NCBI RefSeq assembly: GCF_020991415.1 | Contig: NZ_JAJMOY010000004.1 | Location: 124,001-188,000, forward strand | Reading direction: 5' to 3' | Length of the DNA: 64,000 nt | Source of the DNA: Flavobacterium sp. ENC | Lineage (GTDB): Bacteria > Bacteroidota > Bacteroidia > Flavobacteriales > Flavobacteriaceae | Shown: positions 19,521 to 27,989 of the stretch, one piece after another | Position numbering within the stretch: the first letter of the stretch is position 1 | Layout: each line of letters begins with the position of its first letter | Position numbers and translations under genes: made by a program | Notes under the pieces: generated by a model | Database searches by the model: none | Told to the model about the DNA's origin: nothing | What the model saw: the letters and a program-made list of their open reading frames with translations, nothing else

Positions 19521-20438
19521 TTATGAATTTAAGAAATTCAGTAAGTCATTGTTTAGTCTTTCTCTTTCGGTGTAAAATAAGCCGTGCGGTGCGCCTTCAT
19601 ACACAATATAAGTGCTTTCGCGAATACCTTCAGCAGCTTTTTTGGACGTTAGTTCAATAGGAACTATTTTGTCGTCATCACCATGGATAATTAATGTCGG
19701 AACCTTTACGAAATTCAGTTCATCCCTGAAATCCGTAAACGAAAAAGATTCAGCACATTTTAAAGTCGCTCTTGGAGATGCAACAGAACAAAGATTTCTG
19801 TAGTATTCCAATAACGGTGTGCTTAAAGGCTTGTTTATGATGTTTACGCCAAAGAACGTTTTTCCGAAATTATCTATAAAAGCAATTCGGTCTTCCTTAA
19901 TGGCATTGGCAGTGTTTTCACTTTTTTCTCTTGGATGCCCGTCAGGATTATCATTCGTTTTTAGTAAAAAAGGAATAATAGACGAGATCAGGGCAGCTTT
20001 TGAAACTCCTTTTCCACCATGACGGCTAAAATAACGAACTACTTCACCGCCTCCCATAGAGAAACCGACAAGTGTAGCATCTGTTAATTCTAATTGTTCG
20101 ATAATTTCCTGCAAGTCATCAGATAAAGTGTCGTAATCGTAACCATCCCAGGGTTGTGATGATTTACCAAATCCACGACGGTCATAGGCAATCACCCTGA
20201 AACCATTCTGAACCAGGAATTCAATCTGATATTCCCACATTTCATTAGAGAGCGGCCAGCCATGAATAAGAATTACAGGTTTGCCCTGACCGTAATCTTT
20301 TACATAAAGTCTTACGTTTTGGGCTGTTTCTATATATTTATCGGTATGAACTTGTTTTAGGTTTGACTCAAAATTTTTCTCTGATAGTGTTGAGTTGATG
20401 ACATTATTTTCCATTTTTATCTTTTTTAACGTTAGCAT
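19521..20438 (-). CDS. Alpha/beta hydrolase, non-haem haloperoxidase/arylesterase type
   Basis: This 305-residue hydrolase contains VILIHGWPLSNEMWEYQ, VIAYDRRGFGKSSQPWDGYD, the nucleophile elbow LVGFSMGGGEVVRY (Ser near residue 137), acid in IIHGDDDKIVP and His in YEGAPHGLFYTERE. This set is typical of cofactor-free chloroperoxidase-like esterases. An N-terminal extension of about 45 residues precedes the hydrolase core. A second ATG at 20414 (MENNVIN) is an equally possible start. It is monocistronic with its own terminator. Confidence 0.9.
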   Translation of the reverse strand: MLTLKKIKMENNVINSTLSEKNFESNLKQVHTDKYIETAQNVRLYVKDYGQGKPVILIHGWPLSNEMWEYQIEFLVQNGFRVIAYDRRGFGKSSQPWDGYDYDTLSDDLQEIIEQLELTDATLVGFSMGGGEVVRYFSRHGGKGVSKAALISSIIPFLLKTNDNPDGHPREKSENTANAIKEDRIAFIDNFGKTFFGVNIINKPLSTPLLEYYRNLCSVASPRATLKCAESFSFTDFRDELNFVKVPTLIIHGDDDKIVPIELTSKKAAEGIRESTYIVYEGAPHGLFYTERERLNNDLLNFLNS

Positions 20439-20514
20439 GATAATCTGTAATGTAAATTTAAAAGCTACATTAAAAAAAGGGTTATAGAATTAGTGGTAAT
20501 ACTTACAAAATTAA

Positions 20515-20522
20515 TAGGTTTG
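20515..20522 (+). promoter_or_regulatory. -7 element for csaA
   Basis: TAGGTTTG is a perfect TAnnTTTG, 22 bp before the csaA ATG, in the divergent gap with the hydrolase gene. Confidence 0.6.
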
Positions 20523-20544
20523 TAAATACTAAAAAAAGTACAAT

Positions 20545-20880
20545 ATGGATTTGTCCTGGAATGAATTTGAAAGAACTGACATGCGTGTCGGAACAATACT
20601 TGAAGTAAACGATTTTCCCGAAGCCAGAAAGCCGGCTTATCAGCTTACGATTGATTTTGGTTCAGCAATTGGCATCCGAAAATCATCGGCACAAATAACA
20701 AAGCGCTACCAAAAAGAAGATTTGCTAAACAGGCAAATCGTTGCTGTCGTCAACTTCCCCAAAAAACAAATCGGAAAATTCATGAGTGAATGTCTGGTTC
20801 TGGGTGCAGTAGGCGAAGAAGGAGACGTTATTTTACTTGCTCCCGATTTTAAAATAGAGAATGGGCTTCGGATTGGGTAG
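20545..20880 (+). CDS. csaA: tRNA-binding domain protein CsaA
   Basis: This 111-residue stand-alone OB-fold tRNA-binding protein is related to the C-terminal domain of MetRS/EMAP-II. It opens with FERTDMRVGTILEVNDFPEARKPAYQLTIDFG, the CsaA signature. It continues IGIRKSSAQITKRY, AVVNFPKKQIGKFMSECLVLG and ends VILLAPD...ENGLRIG. CsaA is described as a chaperone-like, tRNA-binding protein linked to protein export. The gene is monocistronic; a CAGTCTC-family element follows directly after its stop. Confidence 0.96.
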   Translation: MDLSWNEFERTDMRVGTILEVNDFPEARKPAYQLTIDFGSAIGIRKSSAQITKRYQKEDLLNRQIVAVVNFPKKQIGKFMSECLVLGAVGEEGDVILLAPDFKIENGLRIG

Positions 20881-20887
20881 GTTTTTT

Positions 20888-21029
20888 AGTCTCAGTGTTC
20901 AGTCTCAGTCTCAGTGTTCAGTCTCAGTCTCAGTCTCAGTCGCAGTTTACAGGCACAAAACCGAGACTGAAAACTGCGACTGCGACTGCTAACTTGCAGC
21001 GACTGAAAACTGCGACTGCGACTGTAAAC
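20888..21029. repeat. CAGTCTC-family inverted repeat between convergent genes
   Basis: The left part repeats AGTCTCAGTGTTC and CAGTCTCAGT; the right part is the complement style GACTGAAAACTGCGACTGCG repeated twice. The arms can form a long hairpin. It lies between the stop of csaA (20880) and the stop of the convergent hydrolase gene (21034), within 10 bp of each. Confidence 0.85.
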
Positions 21030-21033
21030 CATA

Positions 21034-21585
21034 CTAAAGAGTGTTAATTTTTGCAACTAATTGTTGTAATATTAACTGTCCTTCTTCCCAGTATTTTAAA
21101 TCGGAGTCGGAGTTGATGTGTCCTTGCGGTCCCACATTGATGAAATCGCTTCCCCATTTTTCTGCCAGATATTTTTTTCTCTCGAAAGAGGCGTAGGGAT
21201 CGTTTTCACTTGCGACAACAATCGAGGGAAAAGGTAACTTTGACGTGGGGATCGGTGAAAAATTCCGAACCGATTCAGGAGTATGCTGAGGTGAATCTAC
21301 ATCGGCAGGAGCGACCAATAGAGCGCCCACAATGTTTTTATTCGTATGTGAAGCTGCCCAGTGTAAAACCAGCGAAACAGCTAAGCTATGTGCCACAAGA
21401 ATAGTCGGATGGTCTAATTTTGCAATTTCTTCGTTTAATCTTTCCAGCCATTCTTCTCTGATGGGCTCATCCCAATTGTCCTGAACAATCCTTTTGGAGT
21501 TTTTGAATTTTTCATGCCAGAAAGTTTGCCAGTGCTTTTCGCCTGAGTTTCCGAGTCCCGGTAGTATTAATAAATTGGTTTCCAT
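21034..21585 (-). CDS. RBBP9/YdeN family alpha/beta hydrolase
   Basis: This 183-residue small serine hydrolase has the YdeN/RBBP9 layout: LLILPGLGNSGEKHWQTFW at the start, the nucleophile in ILVAHSLAVSLVLHW (Ser near residue 67), acid in VVASENDPYASFER near 128 and His in VGPQGHINSDS near 155. Members are serine hydrolases of unknown natural substrate. The gene lies 17 bp downstream of the following hydrolase gene on the same strand, so the two may be cotranscribed. Confidence 0.93.
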   Translation of the reverse strand: METNLLILPGLGNSGEKHWQTFWHEKFKNSKRIVQDNWDEPIREEWLERLNEEIAKLDHPTILVAHSLAVSLVLHWAASHTNKNIVGALLVAPADVDSPQHTPESVRNFSPIPTSKLPFPSIVVASENDPYASFERKKYLAEKWGSDFINVGPQGHINSDSDLKYWEEGQLILQQLVAKINTL

Positions 21586-21602
21586 TGCCGTGGATTTTAA
21601 GT

Positions 21603-22424
21603 TTAGTTTAATTTTTGGTGTTCTTTTATAATTCGGTTTACTTCATTCACAAGTAGCGGAAAAGCAGGTTCAGTCATTCCGTGACCGTAGCCGTCCAGTT
21701 CAAAAAGTTTGGTTTGTTTGTGGCCAACGAGTTTCATCATGCGCGCCAGATAAGCATTTTCTTCATAACGGCCTAACATTTCGAGTTCTCTATCTCCGGT
21801 TATTAATAATAAAGGAGGAGCATCGGCACGAACATAAAAAAGTGGTGCAAAAGCATCAATTGTGGGTTGTGTATCCGGAATTCCGTTTTCTCTTCTGATT
21901 TCAAAATGCGTGATGCATTGGGCACTAAACGGAATAAGGCCTGCGATTTTATTAGCATCAATCCCTTCTTTTTGCAGCCATTTTTTGTCCAGGCCAGTCA
22001 TGGCAGCTAAATAGCCTCCTGCAGAATGTCCGGAAACGAAAATCAGCGAAGGATCCCCTCCATAATCCGAAATGTTATTAAATGTCCAGGCAATGGCTGC
22101 GGCGGCATCTTCGATACTTTTTGCCGCTTTTGCTTTTGGGGATAGTCTGTAATTGACACCAATAACAGCGAAACCTTTGTTTTTTAAGGCTTCCGGAATT
22201 TCCTTGTTTCCTCCGGTCAGCCCTCCGCCATGAAACCAAACAATGGTAGCGAAGTTTTTAGTGTTTTTTGGGTAATAAATATCAAGAACACATCTTTCGT
22301 TAATATAAGCGTCCGATTTGTTGGTTGCTGTATTATAATATTGAATATTGGTTTTCGTTTCATATGCTGTTTTCTGAGCAAAAGATGAAATTCCAATAAA
22401 TAGTAAAAGAAGTATTTTTTTCAT
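21603..22424 (-). CDS. Secreted alpha/beta hydrolase with HGGG motif (esterase/lipase type)
   Basis: This 273-residue protein has a Sec signal (MKKILLLLFIGISSFAQ). The hormone-sensitive-lipase-like oxyanion motif WFHGGGLTGG is near residue 63. The nucleophile elbow VSGHSAGGYLAAM is near 135, acid in LITGDRELEM near 208 and the catalytic His in GYGHGMTEP near 250. It is likely a carboxylesterase exported to the periplasm or outside. It is probably cotranscribed with the YdeN-type hydrolase (17-bp gap). Confidence 0.9.
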   Translation of the reverse strand: MKKILLLLFIGISSFAQKTAYETKTNIQYYNTATNKSDAYINERCVLDIYYPKNTKNFATIVWFHGGGLTGGNKEIPEALKNKGFAVIGVNYRLSPKAKAAKSIEDAAAAIAWTFNNISDYGGDPSLIFVSGHSAGGYLAAMTGLDKKWLQKEGIDANKIAGLIPFSAQCITHFEIRRENGIPDTQPTIDAFAPLFYVRADAPPLLLITGDRELEMLGRYEENAYLARMMKLVGHKQTKLFELDGYGHGMTEPAFPLLVNEVNRIIKEHQKLN

Positions 22425-22516
22425 TTTTATAACGTATTAATTAACCAGCAATTATGGTTGCAGCAAGATTCTAAAAATCGAATAGTCCAAAATCTGAAAA
22501 TCTAAACTTAAATATA

Positions 22517-22550
22517 TAAAAAAAGTCCAAAATGCAGGACATGTTGGACT
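22517..22550 (-). terminator. Terminator after the DUF3276 gene
   Basis: On the minus strand the stem AGTCCAA / TTGGACT encloses a 13-nt loop and is followed by seven U. It lies 27 bp after the stop at 22577. Confidence 0.75.
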
Positions 22551-22576
22551 CGTACTTTTTAAAAAGTTATGTAGGA

Positions 22577-22960
22577 CTAAATATCGTCAAAATCGATATC
22601 AGTAAAGCTGGATCTTTGTCCTTCCGGTTTATCAGAACCGTATTCTTTTTTAAAATCTTTCTGATGTCTTTCAGAGATTACTTCCTCGCCCTTGTGGTTC
22701 AGGACGTATGAAGTCATTTCTTCCAGTATTTCTGCAAAAGCACCGAAATCTTCTTTGTATAAGTAAATTTTGTGTTTTTTAAAGTGAAAAGAACCGTCTT
22801 CTTCAGTAAATTTTTTGCTTTCAGTAATCGTGATATAATAATCGTCAGCCTTAGTAGCTCTCACATCAAAGAAATACGTTCTTCTCCCTGCTCGTAATAC
22901 TTTAGAAAAGATCTCTTCTTTTTCTAACATGTCATTTTCTCTCATAATACGTTCTATCAT
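22577..22960 (-). CDS. PUR-type nucleic-acid-binding protein (DUF3276)
   Basis: This 127-residue protein of the Bacteroidota DUF3276 family is related to PUR-alpha repeats. The domain is KVLRAGRRTYFFDVRATKADDYYITI, then HKIYLYKEDFGAFAEILEEMTSYV, the strand-strand-strand-helix unit of a PUR repeat. It ends with an acidic, disordered tail (SSFTDIDFDDI). PUR domains bind single-stranded nucleic acid; the target here is unknown. The start is either the ATG at 22960 or MRENDM at 22945. Confidence 0.92.
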   Translation of the reverse strand: MIERIMRENDMLEKEEIFSKVLRAGRRTYFFDVRATKADDYYITITESKKFTEEDGSFHFKKHKIYLYKEDFGAFAEILEEMTSYVLNHKGEEVISERHQKDFKKEYGSDKPEGQRSSFTDIDFDDI

Positions 22961-23013
22961 TTTTGGAATTAATAGTACTCAAAAATCATAAAAATTTATC
23001 TATTACGCAACAA

Positions 23014-24792
23014 TTAAAGTAATTCTTTTTCCGAAAGTTGTTTTAAATATAACGCTGCATAATAACCGTCCTGATTTATTAATTGATTATGAGAGCCTTG
23101 TTGAATGATTTTACCATCTTCTAAAATGATTATTTTGTCGGCATTTTTGGCGGAAGACACCCGATGGCTTACTATTATCGTAGTTTTGTCTTTACAGATT
23201 TCGAACAAATTATTCAGGATCGTTTCTTCTGTTTCTGTATCCACCGCAGACAGGCAATCGTCAAAAAGTAAAATCGCCGGATTTTTAATAATGGCCCTTG
23301 CAATCGATACACGCTGCTTCTGGCCACCGGAAAGCGTGATACCTCTTTCTCCTAAAATGGTGTCGTATTGTTTGTTGAAAGCCATGATATTGTCATGCAC
23401 TACAGCATTTTGCGCTGCTTCAATTACTTGTTCGTCAGTGGCGTTCCGGTTGCCAAATTTGATATTATTTTTTATCGTATCCGAAAATAGAAAGGCATCC
23501 TGAGGCACAATTCCGATGTTATTTCGTAAATCATTTAAGTTTAAAGTGCTTATTTCACTCTGGTCAATAGTTATTCTTCCTTCCGTAACATCATACAAAC
23601 GCGAAATAAGGGACAATATGGTTGATTTTCCGGAACCTGTTTTTCCAAGAATCGCTAAAGTTTCTCCTTTTTTAACTGTGAAAGTGATGTTTTTTAAAGC
23701 CTTGATATTCGTATCCTCATAAGTATAACTTACATTTTCAAAAGCAATGGAACCCTGGATATCAGATGCATTTTCATTGTTGTTTTTGATTTCCGGTTCA
23801 ATTTTCAAAAATTCATTCAGACGTTTCTGGGAAGCTTCTGCCTCCTGTACCATCGAAGAAACCCATCCCAACGAGGCTACAGGCCAGGTTAGCATGTTAA
23901 CGTATAAGATAAACTCTGCAATTGTTCCGATATTCTGAATTGTTCCGTTGATGTACATCATCCCTCCGAAGTATATCACAACCAGATTACTGATTCCGAT
24001 TAACGCAATCATCAATGGACCAAACAGTGACTGCACTTTTGCCAGGTTCAGACTTTTGCTTTTGCTTTCATCGGCAAGGGCGATCATGTTGTTCTGATGC
24101 TGGTTTTCTAAGGAATAGGCTTTAATTACACGAATTCCCGAAAATATTTCCTGAGAGAAACTGGAAACTTTAGATAAGTATTGTTGGAAAATAGTACTTC
24201 TTTTGTTGATTTCTGAACTCAGTTTAAAAATGCAGTACGAAAGTATCGGCAGTGGCAATATCGTATACAAGGTCAGTAATGGCGATACATTATACATATA
24301 GATGATCACAATCGCAAAACGAATAAAGGTATTGATGGTATACATAACCGCAGGGCCAACATACATGCGGACTTTTGAAACGTCTTCGCTGATTCGGTTC
24401 ATCAAATCCCCGGTCCTGTTTTGTTTGTAGAAATTTTGGGAAAGGTTTTCATACTGCCTGAAGACTTCGTTTTTCAAATCAAATTCCACATGACGTGACA
24501 TGACGATTAAAGTCTGACGCATTAAGAAAGTCAGGAAACCCGCAACAATGGTAGTGGCTATGATTAGCAATACGTTATGAATTAAATCCTGATGATAAGA
24601 AGCGATAATTACTTTCGATGTCTGATCGGCTTTGGGCAGTTTGTCAAACTTTTCAATGGCATTTAACGACTTGCTAATCAGTTTTGGAGTAAATAAGGAA
24701 AATATTTGTGCGATTATGGTGATTAAAATTCCCAGTGAAAAACTATATTTATATTTAATGAAATATTTGTTTAAATAGCGTAATTCTTTCAT
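23014..24792 (-). CDS. ABC exporter, fused permease and ATPase (MsbA/MdlB type)
   Basis: This 592-residue half-transporter forms a homodimer or heterodimer in the inner membrane. Residues about 1-320 hold six transmembrane helices, with the coupling region NRTGDLMNRISEDVSKVRMYVG. The ATPase domain follows with Walker A ILGKTGSGKSTIL, the Q-loop IGIVPQDAFLFSDT, the ABC signature ITLSGGQKQRVSIAR, Walker B AILLFDDCLSAVD (the usual catalytic Glu is Cys-adjacent: DDCLSAVD) and the H-loop IIVSHR. The catalytic position after Walker B reads D-D rather than D-E, so this half may be weakly active or work with another partner. Confidence 0.92.
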   Translation of the reverse strand: MKELRYLNKYFIKYKYSFSLGILITIIAQIFSLFTPKLISKSLNAIEKFDKLPKADQTSKVIIASYHQDLIHNVLLIIATTIVAGFLTFLMRQTLIVMSRHVEFDLKNEVFRQYENLSQNFYKQNRTGDLMNRISEDVSKVRMYVGPAVMYTINTFIRFAIVIIYMYNVSPLLTLYTILPLPILSYCIFKLSSEINKRSTIFQQYLSKVSSFSQEIFSGIRVIKAYSLENQHQNNMIALADESKSKSLNLAKVQSLFGPLMIALIGISNLVVIYFGGMMYINGTIQNIGTIAEFILYVNMLTWPVASLGWVSSMVQEAEASQKRLNEFLKIEPEIKNNNENASDIQGSIAFENVSYTYEDTNIKALKNITFTVKKGETLAILGKTGSGKSTILSLISRLYDVTEGRITIDQSEISTLNLNDLRNNIGIVPQDAFLFSDTIKNNIKFGNRNATDEQVIEAAQNAVVHDNIMAFNKQYDTILGERGITLSGGQKQRVSIARAIIKNPAILLFDDCLSAVDTETEETILNNLFEICKDKTTIIVSHRVSSAKNADKIIILEDGKIIQQGSHNQLINQDGYYAALYLKQLSEKELL

Positions 24793-24996
24793 TTTTTTAA
24801 GATATTCAATGTTGAAATGATATTAATTTTATAAATTACTTTCAATTAAAAGCAATAGAAAGTGTAATTAGCTCAATATAAATCGATTGTTAATTTGTTA
24901 TTATAAAGATAAAATATTAGCACATGTGTATTTTTTGTTTATGTTTGAGATGTCTTTTTGACAAATTCATAATTTTAACAAATAAATAATAACGCT

Positions 24997-26106
24997 ATGG
25001 ACGCAACTTTCGCAACTGGAAAGGAACTTCAAAAAATGGATCCTGTTTTTGGTCAGTTATCTTTTAACGATCACGAACAAATTGTATTTTGCAATGACAA
25101 AGATACAGGTTTAAAAGCAATTATTGGTATTCATAATTCAGTTATGGGGCCAGCTTTAGGAGGTACCAGAATGTGGAATTATAATACGGAATGGGAAGCT
25201 TTAAACGATGTTTTGCGTCTTTCAAGAGGTATGACTTATAAATCTGCAATTACCGGACTTAATATTGGTGGTGGAAAAGCAGTAATTATTGGTGATGCCA
25301 AAACACAAAAAACACCGGAGCTAATGCGTAAATTCGGTGAATTTGTGCACTCGCTAAGCGGAAGATATATTACAGCTGAAGATGTTGGAATGGAAACTAA
25401 AGACATGGACACTGTTAGGGATGTAACGCCTTATGTTACGGGTATCTCAGAAGAAAGAGGTGGTTCAGGAAATCCTTCTCCGGTAACGGCTTATGGTGTT
25501 TACCTGGGAATGAAAGCGGCTGCAAAAAGTCAGTTTGGTTCTGATGTTTTAGAAGGCAAAAAAGTTTTGGTTCAGGGAATTGGACATGTTGGTGAAGCTT
25601 TGGTGGAATACTTAACCAAAGAAGGAGCAAAGGTTTTTATTACCGACATCAACGAAGAAAAATTATATGAAGTAGCTCAAAAATACAACGCTACGATATT
25701 TACAGGTGAAGATATATATGCTGCTGATGTTGATATTTATGCACCATGTGCCATGGGGGCTACAATCAACGATGATACCGTAAACAAAATAAAAGCGAAA
25801 GTAATTGCCGGTGCTGCCAACAATCAGTTAGCAGATGAAAATATTCACGGTGTAAGATTGTCAGAAAGAGGTATTTTATATGCACCTGACTTTCTGATCA
25901 ATGCTGGTGGAATTATCAATGTTTATGCTGAATTAGAGCATTACGGTAAAGAAGAAATCATGCGCAAAACCGAAAATATCTATAATACTACTTTAGAAAT
26001 TATCGATTACGCCGTAAAAAACGGAATGACAACACATAAGGCAGCGCTTACCATTGCTCAGAATCGTATCGATTTGAGAAAAATCGAGAACGCAGCTGGG
26101 AAGTAA
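24997..26106 (+). CDS. Leucine dehydrogenase-type Glu/Leu/Phe/Val dehydrogenase
   Basis: This 369-residue NAD-dependent amino-acid dehydrogenase converts branched-chain amino acids to 2-oxo acids. The catalytic part includes HNSVMGPALGGTRMW, and GGGKAVI with the active-site Lys at residue 94. The Rossmann domain shows VQGIGHVGEALVEYL. Residues of the substrate pocket such as TAEDVGMETKDMD match leucine dehydrogenases rather than the longer glutamate dehydrogenases. It is monocistronic; the 200-bp upstream gap is shared with the divergent ABC gene. I saw no perfect -7 element there. Confidence 0.93.
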   Translation: MDATFATGKELQKMDPVFGQLSFNDHEQIVFCNDKDTGLKAIIGIHNSVMGPALGGTRMWNYNTEWEALNDVLRLSRGMTYKSAITGLNIGGGKAVIIGDAKTQKTPELMRKFGEFVHSLSGRYITAEDVGMETKDMDTVRDVTPYVTGISEERGGSGNPSPVTAYGVYLGMKAAAKSQFGSDVLEGKKVLVQGIGHVGEALVEYLTKEGAKVFITDINEEKLYEVAQKYNATIFTGEDIYAADVDIYAPCAMGATINDDTVNKIKAKVIAGAANNQLADENIHGVRLSERGILYAPDFLINAGGIINVYAELEHYGKEEIMRKTENIYNTTLEIIDYAVKNGMTTHKAALTIAQNRIDLRKIENAAGK

Positions 26107-26113
26107 TTTTTTA

Positions 26114-26258
26114 GAGTCTTAGTTTACAGTCTCAGTTTACAGTCTCAGTCTCAGTCACGGTTTCAACTTATAGCGAAAACTGCGACTGCGACTGAGACTT
26201 TTTTTACTCCTACTACTGCGACTGCCAAACTGCGACTGCGACTAAACACAGCGACTGC
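26114..26258. repeat. CAGTCTC-family repeat 3' of the leucine dehydrogenase gene
   Basis: The left arm repeats AGTTTACAGTCTCAG; the right arm repeats GCGACTGCGACTGAGAC and ACTGCGACTGCGACT. The array starts 8 bp after the stop codon. Arms are complementary and can fold back on each other. Confidence 0.85.
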
Positions 26259-26310
26259 TTTTTGTTCGAAAAATAATTGGTTTAAATTTTAATATCAGGC
26301 CTTAAATACT

Positions 26311-26318
26311 TATTTTTG
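26311..26318 (+). promoter_or_regulatory. -7 element for nusB
   Basis: TATTTTTG is a perfect TAnnTTTG, 28 bp upstream of the GTG start. It lies just beyond the CAGTCTC array, so nusB probably has its own promoter. Confidence 0.6.
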
Positions 26319-26346
26319 CAGACTAATTTTTAAATGTTCTTACAAG

Positions 26347-27291
26347 GTGGTAAATAGAAGACACATACGCGTTAAGGTAATGCAATCCATTTATGCAATG
26401 CATCAAAGCGGTTCTGACAATATGGAAAAAGAAGAGAAATTTCTTTTTTACAGTATTGATAATATTCAGGATTTATATTTAATAATGCTATCTTCACTGA
26501 TAGAGATTTGTAAAAAAGAATCTGTTTTTTTACATCTGTCAAGTAAAAAACATCTTGCCACTGCTGCAGAACGTAATCCAAATGAAAAATTTATCAAGAA
26601 CAAAATTTTTCAGTTGCTTGCCGAAAGTAATTCCCTTAGTATCGCTTTAGAAAATCGTAAAATCAATAACTGGTCATTAAATGATGATTATATTTTATTG
26701 CTTTTAAATGATATTAAGTCAAGTGAATTGTATGCCAATTACATGAAGACTTCTGTCAATACTTTTCAGGAAGACAGACAATTTATCGCAGATCTGTTTG
26801 CTGATGTTATTGTTCCGAATGATAAATTATATGAATACCTGGAAGACGATAAGTTAACCTGGGTTGATGATATTCCTGTTGTAAATACGCATATTATCAA
26901 ACAATTGAAAGCCATCAAAACCGAAGATCCGGATGATTTCAGAGTACCGAAATTATACAAAGATGTGGAAGATAAAGATTTTGCGAAAGATTTGTTCAGA
27001 AGAACGGTTTTAAACGAATCGCTCTTCGCCAAAGAATACGAAGACAAAACACCAAACTGGGACAGCGATCGTATTGCAGAAATTGATACTATTATTCTAA
27101 AAATGGCAATCTGTGAGTTTTTAAAATTCCCTTCCATTCCGGTAAAAGTAACGCTGAACGAATATTTAGAAATTGCCAAAGAGTATTCTACGCCAAAAAG
27201 CAGTATTTTTATCAACGGAATTTTAGATAATCTGGTTAAAGAGCTGGAAGCCAACAAAAAGATGATTAAAGTAGGAAGAGGTTTGATGTAA
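26347..27291 (+). CDS. nusB: Transcription antitermination factor NusB, long form
   Basis: NusB binds boxA RNA with S10 and keeps RNA polymerase processive in rRNA operons. This protein is 314 residues, about twice the E. coli length. It starts VNRRHIRVKVMQSIYAM (a GTG start; no ATG lies upstream in frame), which is the NusB opening. A long middle region follows, and the C-terminal NusB core is seen in LILKMAICEFLKFPSIPVKVTLNEYLEIAKEYSTPKSSIFINGILDNL. The extra N-terminal and middle part is typical of Bacteroidota NusB. The downstream yajC may share the transcript. Confidence 0.93.
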   Translation: MVNRRHIRVKVMQSIYAMHQSGSDNMEKEEKFLFYSIDNIQDLYLIMLSSLIEICKKESVFLHLSSKKHLATAAERNPNEKFIKNKIFQLLAESNSLSIALENRKINNWSLNDDYILLLLNDIKSSELYANYMKTSVNTFQEDRQFIADLFADVIVPNDKLYEYLEDDKLTWVDDIPVVNTHIIKQLKAIKTEDPDDFRVPKLYKDVEDKDFAKDLFRRTVLNESLFAKEYEDKTPNWDSDRIAEIDTIILKMAICEFLKFPSIPVKVTLNEYLEIAKEYSTPKSSIFINGILDNLVKELEANKKMIKVGRGLM

Positions 27292-27320
27292 TTGGGAAGA
27301 AATTCCAATTCATAAATTCC

Positions 27321-27449
27321 AAATTCCAATTGAAGTTGTCACTCTGAGCGAAGACGAAGAGCCAAATTCCAATTGAAGTTGTCACTCTGAGCGAAGTCAA
27401 AGAGCCAAATTCCAATTGAAGCTGTCACTCTGAGCGAAGTCAAAGAGCC
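27321..27449. repeat. 43-bp tandem repeat, three copies, between nusB and yajC
   Basis: Units start at 27321, 27364 and 27407, each AAATTCCAATTGAAG followed by TGTCACTCTGAGCGAAG and CAAAGAGCC (or GACGAAGAGCC in copy 1). Each unit fuses the ATTCCAA heptamer with the CTGAGCGAA REP core. Copies differ at only a few positions. Similar sequence is embedded in the aminotransferase gene at 60.2 kb. Confidence 0.9.
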
Positions 27450-27491
27450 AAAAAAATATTAATAATAATAAACAAAAACAGAATTTAAATT

Positions 27492-27767
27492 ATGGGACAA
27501 TTAACTCAATTTGCGCCATTTCTATTAATGTTTGTGGTGATCTATTTCTTTATGATCAGACCGCAACAAAAAAGAGCAAAAAACGAAAAAGAATTTGAAA
27601 GCAGCCTGAAAGTCGGGGATAAAATAATTACAAAAAGTGGTTTTCACGGTAAAGTTGTTGAACTTGGTGAAACTTCTGTAATCATCGAAACAATGTCCGG
27701 TAAATTAAAAATTGAGCGTTCAGCCATTTCTTTGGAAATGAGTTCGGCTTTGAATAAAAAGGCATAA
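27492..27767 (+). CDS. yajC: Preprotein translocase subunit YajC
   Basis: YajC is a small accessory protein of the SecDF-YajC holotranslocon. At 91 residues it has one N-terminal transmembrane helix (FAPFLLMFVVIYFFMIRPQQK), then a basic segment RPQQKRAKNEKEFESSL and the small cytosolic SH3-like domain KVGDKIITKSGFHGKVVELG ... KIERSAIS. All are family features. The protein is bounded by the 43-bp array upstream and a terminator-like hairpin downstream. Confidence 0.96.
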   Translation: MGQLTQFAPFLLMFVVIYFFMIRPQQKRAKNEKEFESSLKVGDKIITKSGFHGKVVELGETSVIIETMSGKLKIERSAISLEMSSALNKKA

Positions 27768-27792
27768 GGTTTTTAAAATTCCAAAAAAATAT

Positions 27793-27838
27793 AAATCCCA
27801 AATTCCAAGGTTTTGAAACCGGAAGTTGGGATTTTTTT
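27793..27838 (+). terminator. Intrinsic terminator after yajC
   Basis: Stem AAATCCCAA / TTGGGATTT (9 bp) with an inner GGTTT/AAACC pair is followed by seven T. It overlaps an ATTCCAA repeat. Confidence 0.8.
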
Positions 27839-27850
27839 ATGTTTAATCTT

Positions 27851-27907
27851 GTCCGTTCGAGCGGAGTCGAGAACTTTTACGCATCTCGACTTCGCTCGAT
27901 GTGACAG
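27851..27907. repeat. REP-like inverted repeat between convergent genes
   Basis: The arms TCGAGCGGAGTCGAGA and TCTCGACTTCGCTCGA face each other over a 12-bp spacer, next to GTGACAGC. This is a member of the CTGAGCGAA/TCGAGCGAA family. It lies between yajC and the convergent YdeI-like gene. Confidence 0.8.
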
Positions 27908-27912
27908 CTTTA

Positions 27913-27985
27913 TTTCAATTCCTTTTGATATCCCCACAATTGGAATTTGGAATTTTAAAATATTGGAATTTTAAATTAAAAATTT
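27913..27985. repeat. ATTCCAA/TTGGAAT short inverted repeats
   Basis: Several copies of TTGGAATTT and its partner occur here with TTTCAATTCC. They lie directly 3' of the gene ending at 27990. Confidence 0.6.
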
Positions 27986-27989
27986 CCAA

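Noticed and set aside
27321..27449. Possible CRISPR array
   Set aside because: Three 43-bp units are directly tandem with no variable spacer; it is a satellite-like repeat.
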